Origin: Bradyrhizobium diazoefficiens
Lineage (GTDB): Bacteria; Pseudomonadota; Alphaproteobacteria; Rhizobiales; Xanthobacteraceae
Length of the DNA stretch: 64,000 nucleotides
Direction of reading: 5' to 3'
NCBI RefSeq assembly: GCF_016599855.1
Contig: NZ_CP067041.1
Coordinates: 2,976,001 to 3,040,000 of the forward strand
Shown: positions 17,547 to 25,850 of the stretch, one piece after another
Layout: each line of letters opens with the position of its first letter
How positions within the stretch are numbered: position 1 is the first letter of the stretch
Notes under the pieces: model-generated
The model's database searches: none
Seen by the model: only the letters and a program-made list of their open reading frames with translations
Told to the model about the DNA's origin: nothing
Position numbers and translations under genes: made by a program

Positions 17547-18071
17547 ATGTCCGCTGCGACACCGGACGCGACCATGCAGCACGATGAGAAGCTCGATAAG
17601 ATCTGGCGCCTGATCAGCGAGGCCCATTCCGCCCTTCTGGTGACTGCCACCAGCGATGGCACGCTTGACTCCCGCCCGATGGAATGCGTCCAACACGGCT
17701 TCCAAGGAACGGTCTGGTTTCTCACGTTCGCAAATTCGTCGAAGGTGAAGGAAATCGCCGACGACAGCCACGTTCTGGTGTCCTACGCGCGTCCTGCCGA
17801 ATACGAATACGTATCGCTGCCGGGGCGCGCGCGAGTCACCAGAGACAATCGAAAGGCGAGGGAGCTTTGGTCGGAAGCCTTCCGTGTCTGGTTTCGGTCG
17901 GGTCCCGATGATCCCGACCTTGTGGTCCTTTCCGTGGATGTCGACGAGGTAAAATACTGGACGGATGCCGCTTCCGTCGTGACGTACGCGTGGGCGTACG
18001 TCAAAGCTCGCGTGGTTGGTGAACGTCCAAGAGCCGAACAGATAGCCGATGTCGGTTCGATCAAATTATAG
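17547..18071 (+). CDS. pyridoxamine-phosphate-oxidase-like split-barrel protein (general stress protein 26 type)
   Basis: A 174-residue flavin-binding split-barrel protein. It has the motif LLVTATSDGTLDSRPM near residue 40, VWFLTFANSSKVKEIADD, and the EYEYVSLPGRARVTRDN region, as in GSP26/YzzA-type proteins. These bind FMN or F420-like cofactors and are linked to stress responses, with no firm substrate. The start at 17547 is preferred because GGAGG lies 9 bases upstream; an upstream TTG adds nine non-family residues. It is monocistronic, with no close neighbour on its strand. Confidence 0.85.
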   Translation: MSAATPDATMQHDEKLDKIWRLISEAHSALLVTATSDGTLDSRPMECVQHGFQGTVWFLTFANSSKVKEIADDSHVLVSYARPAEYEYVSLPGRARVTRDNRKARELWSEAFRVWFRSGPDDPDLVVLSVDVDEVKYWTDAASVVTYAWAYVKARVVGERPRAEQIADVGSIKL

Positions 18072-18261
18072 CAACGACGATCGATGCAAAGAGAGCCGAT
18101 GGCAAGCAACGCCGGACTCGGCGGCTACGGCGGAGTGCTACCAGCTAATTCCGCCAGCGAGGCATAATCTTGGTGGAGCGGCTCTTCAGGGTACGGCTAT
18201 GAGCACCGGCAGGCGTGTCTTATTCCAGCCGGTGTGAGCGCGGGCCACTGGTGTTTCTCGG

Positions 18262-19134
18262 CTAAAGTACCTCGGCCAGCGAATGGCCTTGCAGTTCGAT
18301 GTTCAATCCCTGCATGCCGAGATCGTTGATCTCGCCGCCCATCGCCTTCAGACTTTCCTCCCGGATCAAGGACATCAGGCCGCGGCGCAGCGCCAGGAAT
18401 TCAGATGACATCATCATCGATTGCTGTCGGGGGCGCTCTAAGGGTATCGGGATCTCCGCCTTGATTGAGCCGGGGCGGGCGGTCATGCAGTAGACGCGGT
18501 CCGACAGGAAGATCGCCTCATCGATGTCGTGGGTGACGAACAGCACTGAGATTTTCAGCCGCTGCCACATGTTGGTGAGGATCTGCTGCATGATGACCCG
18601 GGTCTGCGCGTCGAGCGCGCCGAAGGGTTCGTCCAGCAGCAACACCTTTGGGCCCGTCGCAAGCGCACGGACGATGCCGACGCGCTGCTTCATGCCGCCC
18701 GAGAGCTTTTCCGGATAATGCTTCTCGAAAGCGTCTAGGCCCGCGAGCCCGAGCAGCGTGCGCGCGGCGCGCTCGCGCTGCGAGCGCGGCATGCCGCGCA
18801 TCTTCAGGCCGAACTCGACGTTCTCCCGCACCGTCTTCCAGGGGAACAGCGAATATTGCTGGAACACCATGCCCCTCTCGGCGCTGGGGCCGTTCACGCG
18901 CTCGCCGTCAACGGTAACGATGCCCGTAGTCGGCTTGAGGAAGCCCGCGACCGCATTGAGTAGTGTCGACTTTCCGCAGCCGGAGGGGCCGACGATCGAG
19001 ACGAACTCGCCCGGCTTCACATGGATCTGCGTGTCGGTGACGGCCTCAACCGCTCCCTCGATGCTGTCGTAGCTGAGGGAAAAATTCCTGACCTCGACCT
19101 GGCCTTGCGGTGCCTTGGCGACGATCTCGCTCAT
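18262..19134 (-). CDS. ABC importer ATP-binding protein (Tau/Ssu/Nrt type)
   Basis: A 290-residue ATPase: Walker A GPSGCGKST (about residue 50), Q-loop MVFQQYSLFPWKTV, signature LSGGMKQRVGIVRAL, Walker B VLLLDEPFGALDAQTR and switch His in FVTHDIDEA. The family energises uptake of taurine, alkanesulfonates, nitrate or cyanate. The start at 19134 overlaps the permease stop (ATGA) and has GGAGG about 8 bases upstream; an in-frame ATG 12 bases earlier is possible. It is the last gene of a three-gene minus-strand operon. Confidence 0.92.
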   Translation of the reverse strand: MSEIVAKAPQGQVEVRNFSLSYDSIEGAVEAVTDTQIHVKPGEFVSIVGPSGCGKSTLLNAVAGFLKPTTGIVTVDGERVNGPSAERGMVFQQYSLFPWKTVRENVEFGLKMRGMPRSQRERAARTLLGLAGLDAFEKHYPEKLSGGMKQRVGIVRALATGPKVLLLDEPFGALDAQTRVIMQQILTNMWQRLKISVLFVTHDIDEAIFLSDRVYCMTARPGSIKAEIPIPLERPRQQSMMMSSEFLALRRGLMSLIREESLKAMGGEINDLGMQGLNIELQGHSLAEVL

Positions 19135-20039
19135 CTCGACCTCCATGGCATCACCAATTGTCCGGCGCCCCGGATCAACAGGCTTGATCCAAGTCCGAGC
19201 ACGCCGATCGCGATCATGCCGAGCGCGATGTCGGCATACTGGACCAGCGAATAGGCCTCCCAGGTGAAATAGCCGATGCCATATTGGCCCGAGATCATCT
19301 CGGCCGCGATCAGCGATACCCAGGCGACGCCCATGCCGACGGTGAGGCCGGTGAAGATGTGCGGCAGCGATGCCGGGAAATACACCTCGGGGAAGATCGA
19401 GCGTTCGCGGGCTCCGAGACATTGCGCGGCGCGCACCAGCACGGGATCCACCAAGGACATGCCGTGCAGGGTGTTGACCAGGATCGGGAAGAATGAGCCG
19501 AGGAAGGTGATGAAGACGATGCTCTGCTCGTTGGTCGGCCACAGCATGATCGCCATCGGCACCCAGGCGATCGCCGGGATGGGCCGCAGCACTTCGGCGA
19601 CAGGGAAGACGATCTCATGCACCAGCTTGAAGCGGCCCATGATCAGGCCGAGCGGCACGCCACCGATCGCCGCGAGCGAGAAGCCGATGAAGATGCGCCG
19701 GCAGCTCAAGAGCACGTGCAGCAGGAATTTGGGATCGTGGATCGCCTTGGTGAAACTCGCATAGACCGCGACCGGTGAGGGCACGTTGGTGAAGCGCACG
19801 AAGAACACGACGCGGTAAGTCGTCAGCAGATGCCAGACCAGCAGGAAGGCGAGCAGGGAGATGATGCCGATGGCGGTCGCGCGCAGCCGGCCGTGATTCA
19901 GCCGGTACCAGCGTAGTGCGAGCGCGCCGAAAGAGGGCGGTGTGGCCGGAGGCGTGACGGTGGGCAAGGGGCCCGCCTCGGCAATGGCTGCTGGCATGCT
20001 GCTGTCCTCTGAATGTCTGAGGATGGCGGGGCTGCTCAC
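19131..20039 (-). CDS. ABC importer permease (Tau/Ssu/Nrt type)
   Basis: A 302-residue inner-membrane permease with six predicted helices and the EAA-loop sequence RAAQCLGARERSIFPEVYFP that docks the ATPase. The first about 45 residues are a Pro/Ala-rich cytoplasmic arm. The GTG at 20039 overlaps the binding-protein stop (GTGA) and has GGAGG upstream; ATG 19997 also has a GAGGA and is an alternative. It is the partner of the flanking ATPase and binding protein. Confidence 0.9.
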   Translation of the reverse strand: MSSPAILRHSEDSSMPAAIAEAGPLPTVTPPATPPSFGALALRWYRLNHGRLRATAIGIISLLAFLLVWHLLTTYRVVFFVRFTNVPSPVAVYASFTKAIHDPKFLLHVLLSCRRIFIGFSLAAIGGVPLGLIMGRFKLVHEIVFPVAEVLRPIPAIAWVPMAIMLWPTNEQSIVFITFLGSFFPILVNTLHGMSLVDPVLVRAAQCLGARERSIFPEVYFPASLPHIFTGLTVGMGVAWVSLIAAEMISGQYGIGYFTWEAYSLVQYADIALGMIAIGVLGLGSSLLIRGAGQLVMPWRSR

Positions 20040-21457
20040 GTCTTGCCTCCGCCGACTGCCGCTTTTACTGCTTCCTCGAAACCGAGCACCTTGCCGCTGA
20101 TCTTGGCGGCGTAGGCCTCGGCGTCCTTCTTGAGCAGGAACGGCGCGAGGTCGCCATTGCCGACCGCGAAGAAGGCTTGGTCGGCGAACAGCTTGATGCC
20201 GCGGGTGGTGTCGAAGACATAGGCGACGTTGAGCTTCTTGCCCTTCGCTTTGAAGTCGGCGTAAGCCGCTAACGTGCAGGCGGCGGACGAGAACGGCATG
20301 ATGCCGGCATCGTCGACCCAGACCTCGCCCGCCTTGCGCGGATCGGTGATCTGTTTCTTGCAGAAGGCGTCGTCGCCGGTGATTTCATAATTCTTGGTGC
20401 TGCCAAGCTGCGCGTCATAATCGAGCTTCATCTCGGCATAGGCTTTGCGGATGTAGCTGTCGTCGACCCATTTCTTCGGATCGAACTCCTTCATGCGGCC
20501 GAGGTTCTGCAGCACCTTGACATCGGTTGCGGCCGCATCGATCAGTGCCGGCTTGACCGTCGGGTCGGTGGTCATGTTGCCGCTGGGGCCGAGAAAGATG
20601 TAGACGACTTCCTTGTTGATGCCGGTCCATTCCTGGATCTTCTCGGAAGCAAGCTTGGGATCGTCGCGCAGCCACTGATTGGCCGCGATCAGCGCCTTGA
20701 AGTAGGCGACTATGACCTCGGGGTATTTCTCGGCAAAGTCGGTGCGGACGACGATGCCGTGGAAGGTCGGCAGATTGGTCTCCACGCCGTCAAAGATTTT
20801 TCGCGCGTAGCCGCGGAAGGGAAGCAATTCGGCGAAGGGGACGAAGTCGGCATGCGCGTCGATCTTCTTCTCCTGGAGGTTGGTCGAGCCGACCTCGGGA
20901 CTCTGGCTGACGAGCTGGAAGAAATCGGCCGTGTAGCCGCGGTCCTGCATCGCCTTCAACACCATGCCGTGTGCGGCGGAGCCGAAGGGCACGCTGACGA
21001 GCTTGCCCTTGAGATCGGCGAGATCGTAGTAGGGCGAGTCCTTGTGAACAACGATGCCGTTGCCGGAGCCGGACAGGCTGTAGGCGGCAATGCCGATCAG
21101 CCGGCTCTTGCTCTCTGGGTTGCTGTCGAAGGTGAAGCCGTTCACGATCAGCGGATAGTCGCCCATCATGCCGATCTGCAGCTTGTTTGCCATCATCGCG
21201 TTGGTGACGGGCGGGCCTGATGTAAAGTTTTGCCACTCCAGCTCGAACTTGATGTTGGCATATTTGCCGTCTTTTGGCAGGTATTTTTCCAGGAGGTGCA
21301 GCTGGCGGATGACGACGCCCGCCGTCACCGTGTTGGTCGTGGTGTCCTGCGTTCCGATGCCGAGCGTGACGGTTTCCGCTGAGGCCGGCTGCGCCAGGAA
21401 TAGTGCCAGCGACGTCACCGACATCGCGATCGAGAGCGTGGGAAGATGGCGGACCAT
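20036..21457 (-). CDS. ABC substrate-binding protein with NosL-like C-terminal extension
   Basis: A 473-residue exported protein. After a signal peptide (about residues 1-27, ending QPASA) comes an NMT1/TauA-type periplasmic-binding fold (about 30-330: GTQDTTTNTVTAGVVIRQL, MMGDYPLIVNGF, VSVPFGSAAHGMVLKAM). Family members of this type are usually about 320 residues. The extra 120-140 residues (VWVDDAGIMPFSSAA, VAYVFDTTRGIKLF, FLLKKDAEAYAAKISG, KVLGFEEAV) resemble the NosL copper-chaperone fold, especially the DAEAYA...GKVLGFEEA ending. The NosL resemblance is pattern recognition without a search and lacks an obvious Cys-x-x-Cys copper site. The ATG at 21457 follows a GAGG. A CAACTAATCGAC motif lies 84 bp upstream. 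The ligand is unknown. Confidence 0.85.
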   Translation of the reverse strand: MVRHLPTLSIAMSVTSLALFLAQPASAETVTLGIGTQDTTTNTVTAGVVIRQLHLLEKYLPKDGKYANIKFELEWQNFTSGPPVTNAMMANKLQIGMMGDYPLIVNGFTFDSNPESKSRLIGIAAYSLSGSGNGIVVHKDSPYYDLADLKGKLVSVPFGSAAHGMVLKAMQDRGYTADFFQLVSQSPEVGSTNLQEKKIDAHADFVPFAELLPFRGYARKIFDGVETNLPTFHGIVVRTDFAEKYPEVIVAYFKALIAANQWLRDDPKLASEKIQEWTGINKEVVYIFLGPSGNMTTDPTVKPALIDAAATDVKVLQNLGRMKEFDPKKWVDDSYIRKAYAEMKLDYDAQLGSTKNYEITGDDAFCKKQITDPRKAGEVWVDDAGIMPFSSAACTLAAYADFKAKGKKLNVAYVFDTTRGIKLFADQAFFAVGNGDLAPFLLKKDAEAYAAKISGKVLGFEEAVKAAVGGGKT

Positions 21458-21540
21458 TCTCATCCTCATTCGGTTGGATGTGCTGTGGTTGCCATGATTG
21501 GGTGAGGCCACCGGCAGGGCAAATCCGGAATGATGACCGT

Positions 21541-21557
21541 AGTCGATTAGTTGCCGG
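21541..21557 (-). promoter_or_regulatory. conserved motif, site 1 (upstream of binding-protein operon)
   Basis: The minus strand reads CCGGCAACTAATCGACT. It shares AACTAATCGAC with site 2b (22871-22881) and the CAACTAAT core with the other sites in this cluster. It lies about 84 bp upstream of the binding-protein ATG. It is a candidate operator for the Crp/Fnr-type regulator encoded next door; the binding assignment is inference. Confidence 0.5.
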
Positions 21558-21638
21558 GAAAAGTTGATTGCATACTCCTTGGGCAGTCCTGCACGATAAA
21601 GCCGCTTGCCTGCGCACCGGCTTTACTTGCAAATTCTC

Positions 21639-22412
21639 TTAGTCGGATGCGTGGCCGCGCATCTCCTCCAGCACGTCGGCCCGGCACACCACGATCTGCG
21701 AGCGCTTGGTTAGGACGATTCCCTTCTCCTGCATCCGCTTCAAACTGATCGTGACCCACTGCCGGGTGGCGCCGACCATGTGGGCGATGTCGGCATGGGT
21801 GAAGGCGGCCGCAATCACGCGCCCGTCGGCGTCCTCGACGCCATAGAGATCGACGAGATGCAGCAGGAGGTGCGCGAGGCGCTGCGTGATCGAGCGTGTC
21901 CCCAGCATCTGGGCCAGCGCAGAATAGCACTTGCCCTTGAAGGTCAGGCCTTCAATGAGACCGATCGCGAGGTTCGGGATCTCTGCGGCAAGGGATCGCA
22001 ATTCCTTTCCAGGCAGGTGCACCACGCTGCAATTGCTGGATGCGACGCCGGACCATTGATGCGCAGTGCCTTCGAACACTTCGGGCCCGCCGACGAAATT
22101 GCCGACATGCCAGTAGGCGAGCGTAATCTCGCGACCGAGCGGCGAGGTGTAGAACACTCTGATACGGCCGCTTTCGATCAGCCAGATTCCATCGTGCTTG
22201 CCGCCCTGGCTGAACAGCGTCTGGCCGCGGTTCAGCACTTTTCGCCGGCCCTGCTTCAGCACCATTTCGCGTTCCCGCTGGCTGAGCTTGTCCATCAGCG
22301 GCGGCGGGCCGCCGATCCATTGCTGGTTCTCGGTGAGCAGCAACGAGGAACTGCCCGCAGGCCGGACTGCCGGGGAAACACTACCGCGAACCGCATTCGC
22401 CGCCTGCAACAT
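21639..22412 (-). CDS. Crp/Fnr family transcriptional regulator
   Basis: A 257-residue regulator. A cyclic-nucleotide-binding-type beta-roll occupies about residues 40-160 (LNRGQTLFSQGGKHDGIWLIESGRIRVF is its start, spread over positions 55-82), followed by the dimerisation helix and a C-terminal winged helix with recognition segment HADIAHMVGATRQWVTISL. No Fnr-type N-terminal cysteine cluster is seen, so O2 sensing through Fe-S is unlikely. The ATG at 22412 has GGAGG 6 bases upstream. It lies immediately upstream of the ABC operon (180-bp gap) and is the obvious candidate regulator of the surrounding genes. Confidence 0.9.
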   Translation of the reverse strand: MLQAANAVRGSVSPAVRPAGSSSLLLTENQQWIGGPPPLMDKLSQREREMVLKQGRRKVLNRGQTLFSQGGKHDGIWLIESGRIRVFYTSPLGREITLAYWHVGNFVGGPEVFEGTAHQWSGVASSNCSVVHLPGKELRSLAAEIPNLAIGLIEGLTFKGKCYSALAQMLGTRSITQRLAHLLLHLVDLYGVEDADGRVIAAAFTHADIAHMVGATRQWVTISLKRMQEKGIVLTKRSQIVVCRADVLEEMRGHASD

Positions 22413-22482
22413 CGTCTGCCTCCGGAACGTTGAAACCGCTCTTAGGAGGAGCAATGTCCGTGCCAGATGGCGAGGCGGCCGC

Positions 22483-22785
22483 CTACCGCCCCGCCAGGCT
22501 CAGCAGGTACGGCTTGGGGTAAATCCCGCGATTATGGCCGTCAGAGAACGAGATGTTCAGCCCATAGCCGAGATCGCCGATCTCAGTGATGGCGATGCCC
22601 GGAAAGCGCTCGGGGAATCGGCCATCGAAACGGGCGCGGGTGCAGTGGGCGCATTTGCAGGAGAGGCGGAGTCTTTCGGCGGGAACGCTGAGCGCGTCGC
22701 CTTCGGTCGTGCGGACGAGGAGTGTCGCCAGATCGGGGCTTGCCTCATAGTTGGCCACGGTCGGTGCCACCAAGGTCATGGTCAT
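22483..22785 (-). CDS. DUF971 / gamma-butyrobetaine-hydroxylase-like N-terminal domain protein
   Basis: A 100-residue single-domain protein. Cysteines in LRLSCKCAHCTRARF and the final SFSDGHNRGIYPKPYLLSL match DUF971, a zinc-binding domain. The domain is found N-terminal in gamma-butyrobetaine hydroxylases and as a partner of Mrp/ApbC-type Fe-S carriers. With no oxygenase domain attached, a role in Fe-S assembly or as an accessory to the neighbouring Fe-S flavoprotein system is plausible but inferred. The start at 22785 follows GGAGA at 7 bases. It diverges from the ferredoxin-NADP reductase gene. Confidence 0.85.
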   Translation of the reverse strand: MTMTLVAPTVANYEASPDLATLLVRTTEGDALSVPAERLRLSCKCAHCTRARFDGRFPERFPGIAITEIGDLGYGLNISFSDGHNRGIYPKPYLLSLAGR

Positions 22786-22832
22786 GACGAATCTCCGGCT
22801 TCTCTCTACGTCGGCGCGACACCCGCGGATAG

Positions 22833-22843
22833 CAACTAATTGC
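22833..22843. promoter_or_regulatory. conserved motif, site 2 (upstream of DUF971 gene)
   Basis: CAACTAATTGC on the plus strand. Read on the minus strand with its flanks (22851-22829) it matches site 3 at about 18 of 23 positions, including the CTATC after the palindrome. It lies 48 bp before the DUF971 start. Confidence 0.5.
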
Positions 22844-22870
22844 CGACGCGCCACTGCGGGCGAAATGTGA

Positions 22871-22882
22871 AACTAATCGACC
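22871..22882. promoter_or_regulatory. conserved motif, site 2b (upstream of ferredoxin-NADP reductase)
   Basis: AACTAATCGACC, sharing AACTAATCGAC with site 1. It is 37 bp from site 2, in the same divergent intergenic region, and about 76 bp before the reductase ATG. Confidence 0.45.
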
Positions 22883-22957
22883 GGGAATTTCACTTCCGCA
22901 TTGCCGAAGTGCCGTCTCTCCGAAACCTTGTGCGCCATCGAGGGCCAAGGAGACGTC

Positions 22958-23731
22958 ATGAGCGCATTTCAGAAGGAAACCATTTTGTCGGTCAGGCACT
23001 GGACCGATTCCTTGTTCAGCTTCACCGCAACGCGCGATCCCGGCTTCCGCTTCCAGAACGGCCAGTTCGCCATGATCGGCCTCGAGGTCAATGGCAAGCC
23101 GTTGATGCGGGCCTACAGCATGGCCAGCGCCAATCACGAGGAAGCGCTCGAATTCTTCTCGATCAAGGTGCAGGACGGGCCGCTGACCTCGCGTTTGCAG
23201 ACAATCGAGCAAGGCGATATCATCCTGGTCGGCCGCAAGGCGACGGGCACGCTGATCACCGGCAACCTCATTGCGGGCAAGCGCCTGCTGCTGCTCTCGA
23301 CCGGCACGGGCCTCGCGCCGTTCGCGAGCCTGATCAAGGATCCCGACGTCTACGAGAATTACGAGACCATTGTGCTCGCCCATGGCTGCCGCCAGGTCTC
23401 CGAGCTCGCCTATGGCGAGCAGCTCGTCGACGGCCTGCGCGATCATGAATTCTTCGGACCGCTGATCCGCGACAAGCTCGTCTACTACCCGACCGTCACC
23501 CGCGAGTCGTTCCGGAATCGCGGCCGCATCACCGATCTGATCGCCTCGAACCAGCTGTTCGACGATATCGGCCAGCCCGGCCTCGATGTCGAGACCGACC
23601 GCATCATGCTGTGCGGCAGCCCGGCGATGCTCGAGGAGCTCCCCGCGATGTTTTCCGCGCGCGGCTTCGTCGAGGGCAATCACAGCCAGCCCGGCCATTT
23701 CGTCATCGAGAAGGCCTTCGTCGCGCGCTGA
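22958..23731 (+). CDS. ferredoxin--NADP(+) reductase
   Basis: A 257-residue FAD enzyme of the bacterial (Fpr-like) ferredoxin reductase family. It has the FAD-binding motif RAYSMAS (about residue 50), the IKVQDGPLTSRL phosphate-region segment, the nicotinamide-binding LLLSTGTGLAPFASLI, and MLCGSPAMLEELPAM, ending VEKAFVAR-like (VIEKAFVAR). It would pass electrons between NADPH and a ferredoxin. The next genes encode an AprA-like flavoprotein and a two-cluster ferredoxin, so it is likely their electron donor. AAGGAG is 6 bases upstream of the ATG. Confidence 0.92.
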   Translation: MSAFQKETILSVRHWTDSLFSFTATRDPGFRFQNGQFAMIGLEVNGKPLMRAYSMASANHEEALEFFSIKVQDGPLTSRLQTIEQGDIILVGRKATGTLITGNLIAGKRLLLLSTGTGLAPFASLIKDPDVYENYETIVLAHGCRQVSELAYGEQLVDGLRDHEFFGPLIRDKLVYYPTVTRESFRNRGRITDLIASNQLFDDIGQPGLDVETDRIMLCGSPAMLEELPAMFSARGFVEGNHSQPGHFVIEKAFVAR

Positions 23732-23753
23732 GGCGCAAATCGCTTCCTGGCGA

Positions 23754-23764
23754 CAACTAATTGC
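23754..23764. promoter_or_regulatory. conserved motif, site 3 (upstream of AprA-like gene)
   Basis: CAACTAATTGC on the plus strand, within the longer CGACAACTAATTGCTATC context that also occurs, inverted, at site 2. It lies about 71 bp before the flavoprotein ATG, inside the 103-bp gap after the reductase gene. This suggests the flavoprotein operon has its own regulated promoter. Confidence 0.5.
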
Positions 23765-23834
23765 TATCGCCGGAAGGCCCCCTGAACAAAGCTGGTGCGG
23801 AGGCGCCGGTGCGCCGGCGAACCAGGAGCAAGCG

Positions 23835-25583
23835 ATGGCACTAGATCAGATCGTCGACGGACTTTCGGAGGTTTCCTGCGATGTGCTCGTGATCGGTGGC
23901 GGAACGGCCGGCCCGATGGCGGCGCTGAAGGCGAAGCTGAAGAACCCGAAGGCCAATGTCGTCCTACTCGAAAAGGCCAACGTCAAGCGCTCCGGCGCAA
24001 TCTCGATGGGCATGGACGGGCTGAACAACGCCGTCATTCCCGGCTATGCGACTCCGGAGCAGTACACCAAGGAAATCACCATCGCCAACGACGGCATCGT
24101 CGACCAGAAGGCGGTCTACAAATACGCGCAGAACTGCTTTGACATCATCGAGGAGCTCGACAGTTTCGGCATCCGCTTCCTGAAGAACGAGAACGGCGAC
24201 TACGCCGTCAAGAAGGTGCACCACATCGGCACCTATGTGCTGCCGATGCCGAATGGCGAGACCGTGAAGAAGGCGCTGTACCGCCAGCTCCGCCGCGCGC
24301 GCATCCTGATCTCCAACCGCTACATGGCGACGCGGCTGCTGAAATCCCCCGGCGGTCGCATTGCCGGTGCGATCTCCGTCAACACCCGCACTGCCGAAAT
24401 TCTTGTGATCAAGGCCAAGGCGGTGATCCTTTGCATGGGCGCCGCCGGCCGCCTCGGCCTGCCAACCTCCGGCTACATGTTCGGCACCTATGAGAATGCG
24501 GCCAATTCCGGCGACGGCTATGCGATGGCCTATCACGCCGGCGCCGCGCTCGCGAATCTCGAATGTTACCAGATCAATCCGCTGATCAAGGACTATAACG
24601 GCCCGGCATGCGCCTATGTCGCCGGTCCTTTTGGCGCGTTTACGGCGAACAACGAGGGTTCGCGCTTCATCGAATGCGACTACTGGTCGGGACAGATGAT
24701 GCTGGAGTTCTACAACGAGCTGTTGTCCGGCAAGGGCCCGGTGTTCCTCCAGCTGAAGCATCTCCACCCCGATACCATCTCGGAGATCGAATCCACGTTG
24801 CACAAGGTGGAGCGGCCGACGCGCGGCCTGTTCCAGCAGGGGCGCGGGGTCGATTATCGCAACGACTCGATCGAGATGCACATCTCCGAGATCGGCTTCT
24901 GCTCCGGCCACAGCGCCTCCGGCGTGTTCGTCGACGACAATGCCCGCACCACGGTGCCGGGCCTCTACGCCGCGGGGGACATGGCGAGCGTGCCGCACAA
25001 CTACATGCTGGGTGCGTTCACCAACGGCTCGGTCGCCGGCATCGACGCAATGGAGTTCGCCGACAACCATGATGTTGCGGAATTTGATGCGGCCGATGTG
25101 GCCAAGGAACGCGACCGCGTGCTGGCGCCGACCAGGCGCGAGGACGGCATTCCGCCGAACCAGGTCGAATACAAGACTCGCCGCCTGGTGAACGACTATC
25201 TCCAGCCGCCAAAGGTGACGCGCAAATACGAGCTCGGCATGCGCCGCCTCGCCGAGGTGCGGGAGGACATGCAGGAGCACATGATGGCACGCAACGCGCA
25301 TGAGCTTCTTCGCGCGCTCGAAGTGCAGTCGATCATGGACTGCGCCGACATGGCCGTGCATGCCTCGCTCTATCGGGAGGAGAGCCGTTGGGGTCTCTAC
25401 CACTGGCGCACGGATTTCCCGGAGAAGGACGATGAGAACTGGTTCTGCCACACGCTGCTGTCGAAGCAGAACGGCAAGATGACCAGCGAGAAGCGCGCGG
25501 TCGAGCCCTACGTCGTACCAATCGCCGACGACGAGAAGGACCTCTACGACAAGCAGCGCATCCGCATCCGGGCCACCGCCTGA
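23835..25583 (+). CDS. AprA-like FAD flavoprotein (fumarate reductase/adenylylsulfate reductase family)
   Basis: A 582-residue flavoprotein. The dinucleotide fold starts at residue 16 (CDVLVIGGGTAGPMAALKA), the FAD contact is LLEKANVKRSG, and the capping and substrate domain follows (SGAISMGMDGLNN, then GLFQQGRGVDYR). The second FAD half contains GLYAAGDMASVPHNYMLGA. The helical C-terminal domain (about 440-582) and the two-cluster ferredoxin encoded next make it closer to AprA than to succinate dehydrogenase. It is shorter than dissimilatory AprA, and no sulfate adenylyltransferase or QmoABC genes are nearby. The likely role is a cytoplasmic two-electron redox step on an imported substrate; which one is unknown. 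GGAG is 7 bases upstream. Confidence 0.85.
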   Translation: MALDQIVDGLSEVSCDVLVIGGGTAGPMAALKAKLKNPKANVVLLEKANVKRSGAISMGMDGLNNAVIPGYATPEQYTKEITIANDGIVDQKAVYKYAQNCFDIIEELDSFGIRFLKNENGDYAVKKVHHIGTYVLPMPNGETVKKALYRQLRRARILISNRYMATRLLKSPGGRIAGAISVNTRTAEILVIKAKAVILCMGAAGRLGLPTSGYMFGTYENAANSGDGYAMAYHAGAALANLECYQINPLIKDYNGPACAYVAGPFGAFTANNEGSRFIECDYWSGQMMLEFYNELLSGKGPVFLQLKHLHPDTISEIESTLHKVERPTRGLFQQGRGVDYRNDSIEMHISEIGFCSGHSASGVFVDDNARTTVPGLYAAGDMASVPHNYMLGAFTNGSVAGIDAMEFADNHDVAEFDAADVAKERDRVLAPTRREDGIPPNQVEYKTRRLVNDYLQPPKVTRKYELGMRRLAEVREDMQEHMMARNAHELLRALEVQSIMDCADMAVHASLYREESRWGLYHWRTDFPEKDDENWFCHTLLSKQNGKMTSEKRAVEPYVVPIADDEKDLYDKQRIRIRATA

Positions 25584-25614
25584 GCCACCGCACCATAGCA
25601 ATAGGAGACATAAA

Positions 25615-25848
25615 ATGCCTCTCGCGTCCTATCAGACATCGGTTCCGGTGGTCGTCGACGACGCCAAATGCATCGCCGACAAGGGCTGCACCGTGTGCGT
25701 CGACGTCTGCCCGCTCGACGTGCTGCGCATCAGCGACATGACTGGCAAGGCCTACATGGCCTATGACGAATGCTGGTACTGCATGCCCTGCGAGGCTGAT
25801 TGCCCGACCGGCGCCGTCACCGTCAACATTCCCTATCTGTTGAGGTGA
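25615..25848 (+). CDS. AprB-like ferredoxin with two [4Fe-4S] clusters
   Basis: A 77-residue ferredoxin with eight cysteines: C19, C25, C28, C32 and C53, C56, C59, C63. The second set, in CWYCMPCEADCP, has the Trp-containing spacing seen in adenylylsulfate reductase beta subunits (AprB). It follows the flavoprotein by 31 bp with a strong AGGAG, and would carry electrons to its FAD. AprB of sulfate reducers has a longer C-terminal tail that is absent here. Confidence 0.88.
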   Translation: MPLASYQTSVPVVVDDAKCIADKGCTVCVDVCPLDVLRISDMTGKAYMAYDECWYCMPCEADCPTGAVTVNIPYLLR

Positions 25849-25850
25849 TC

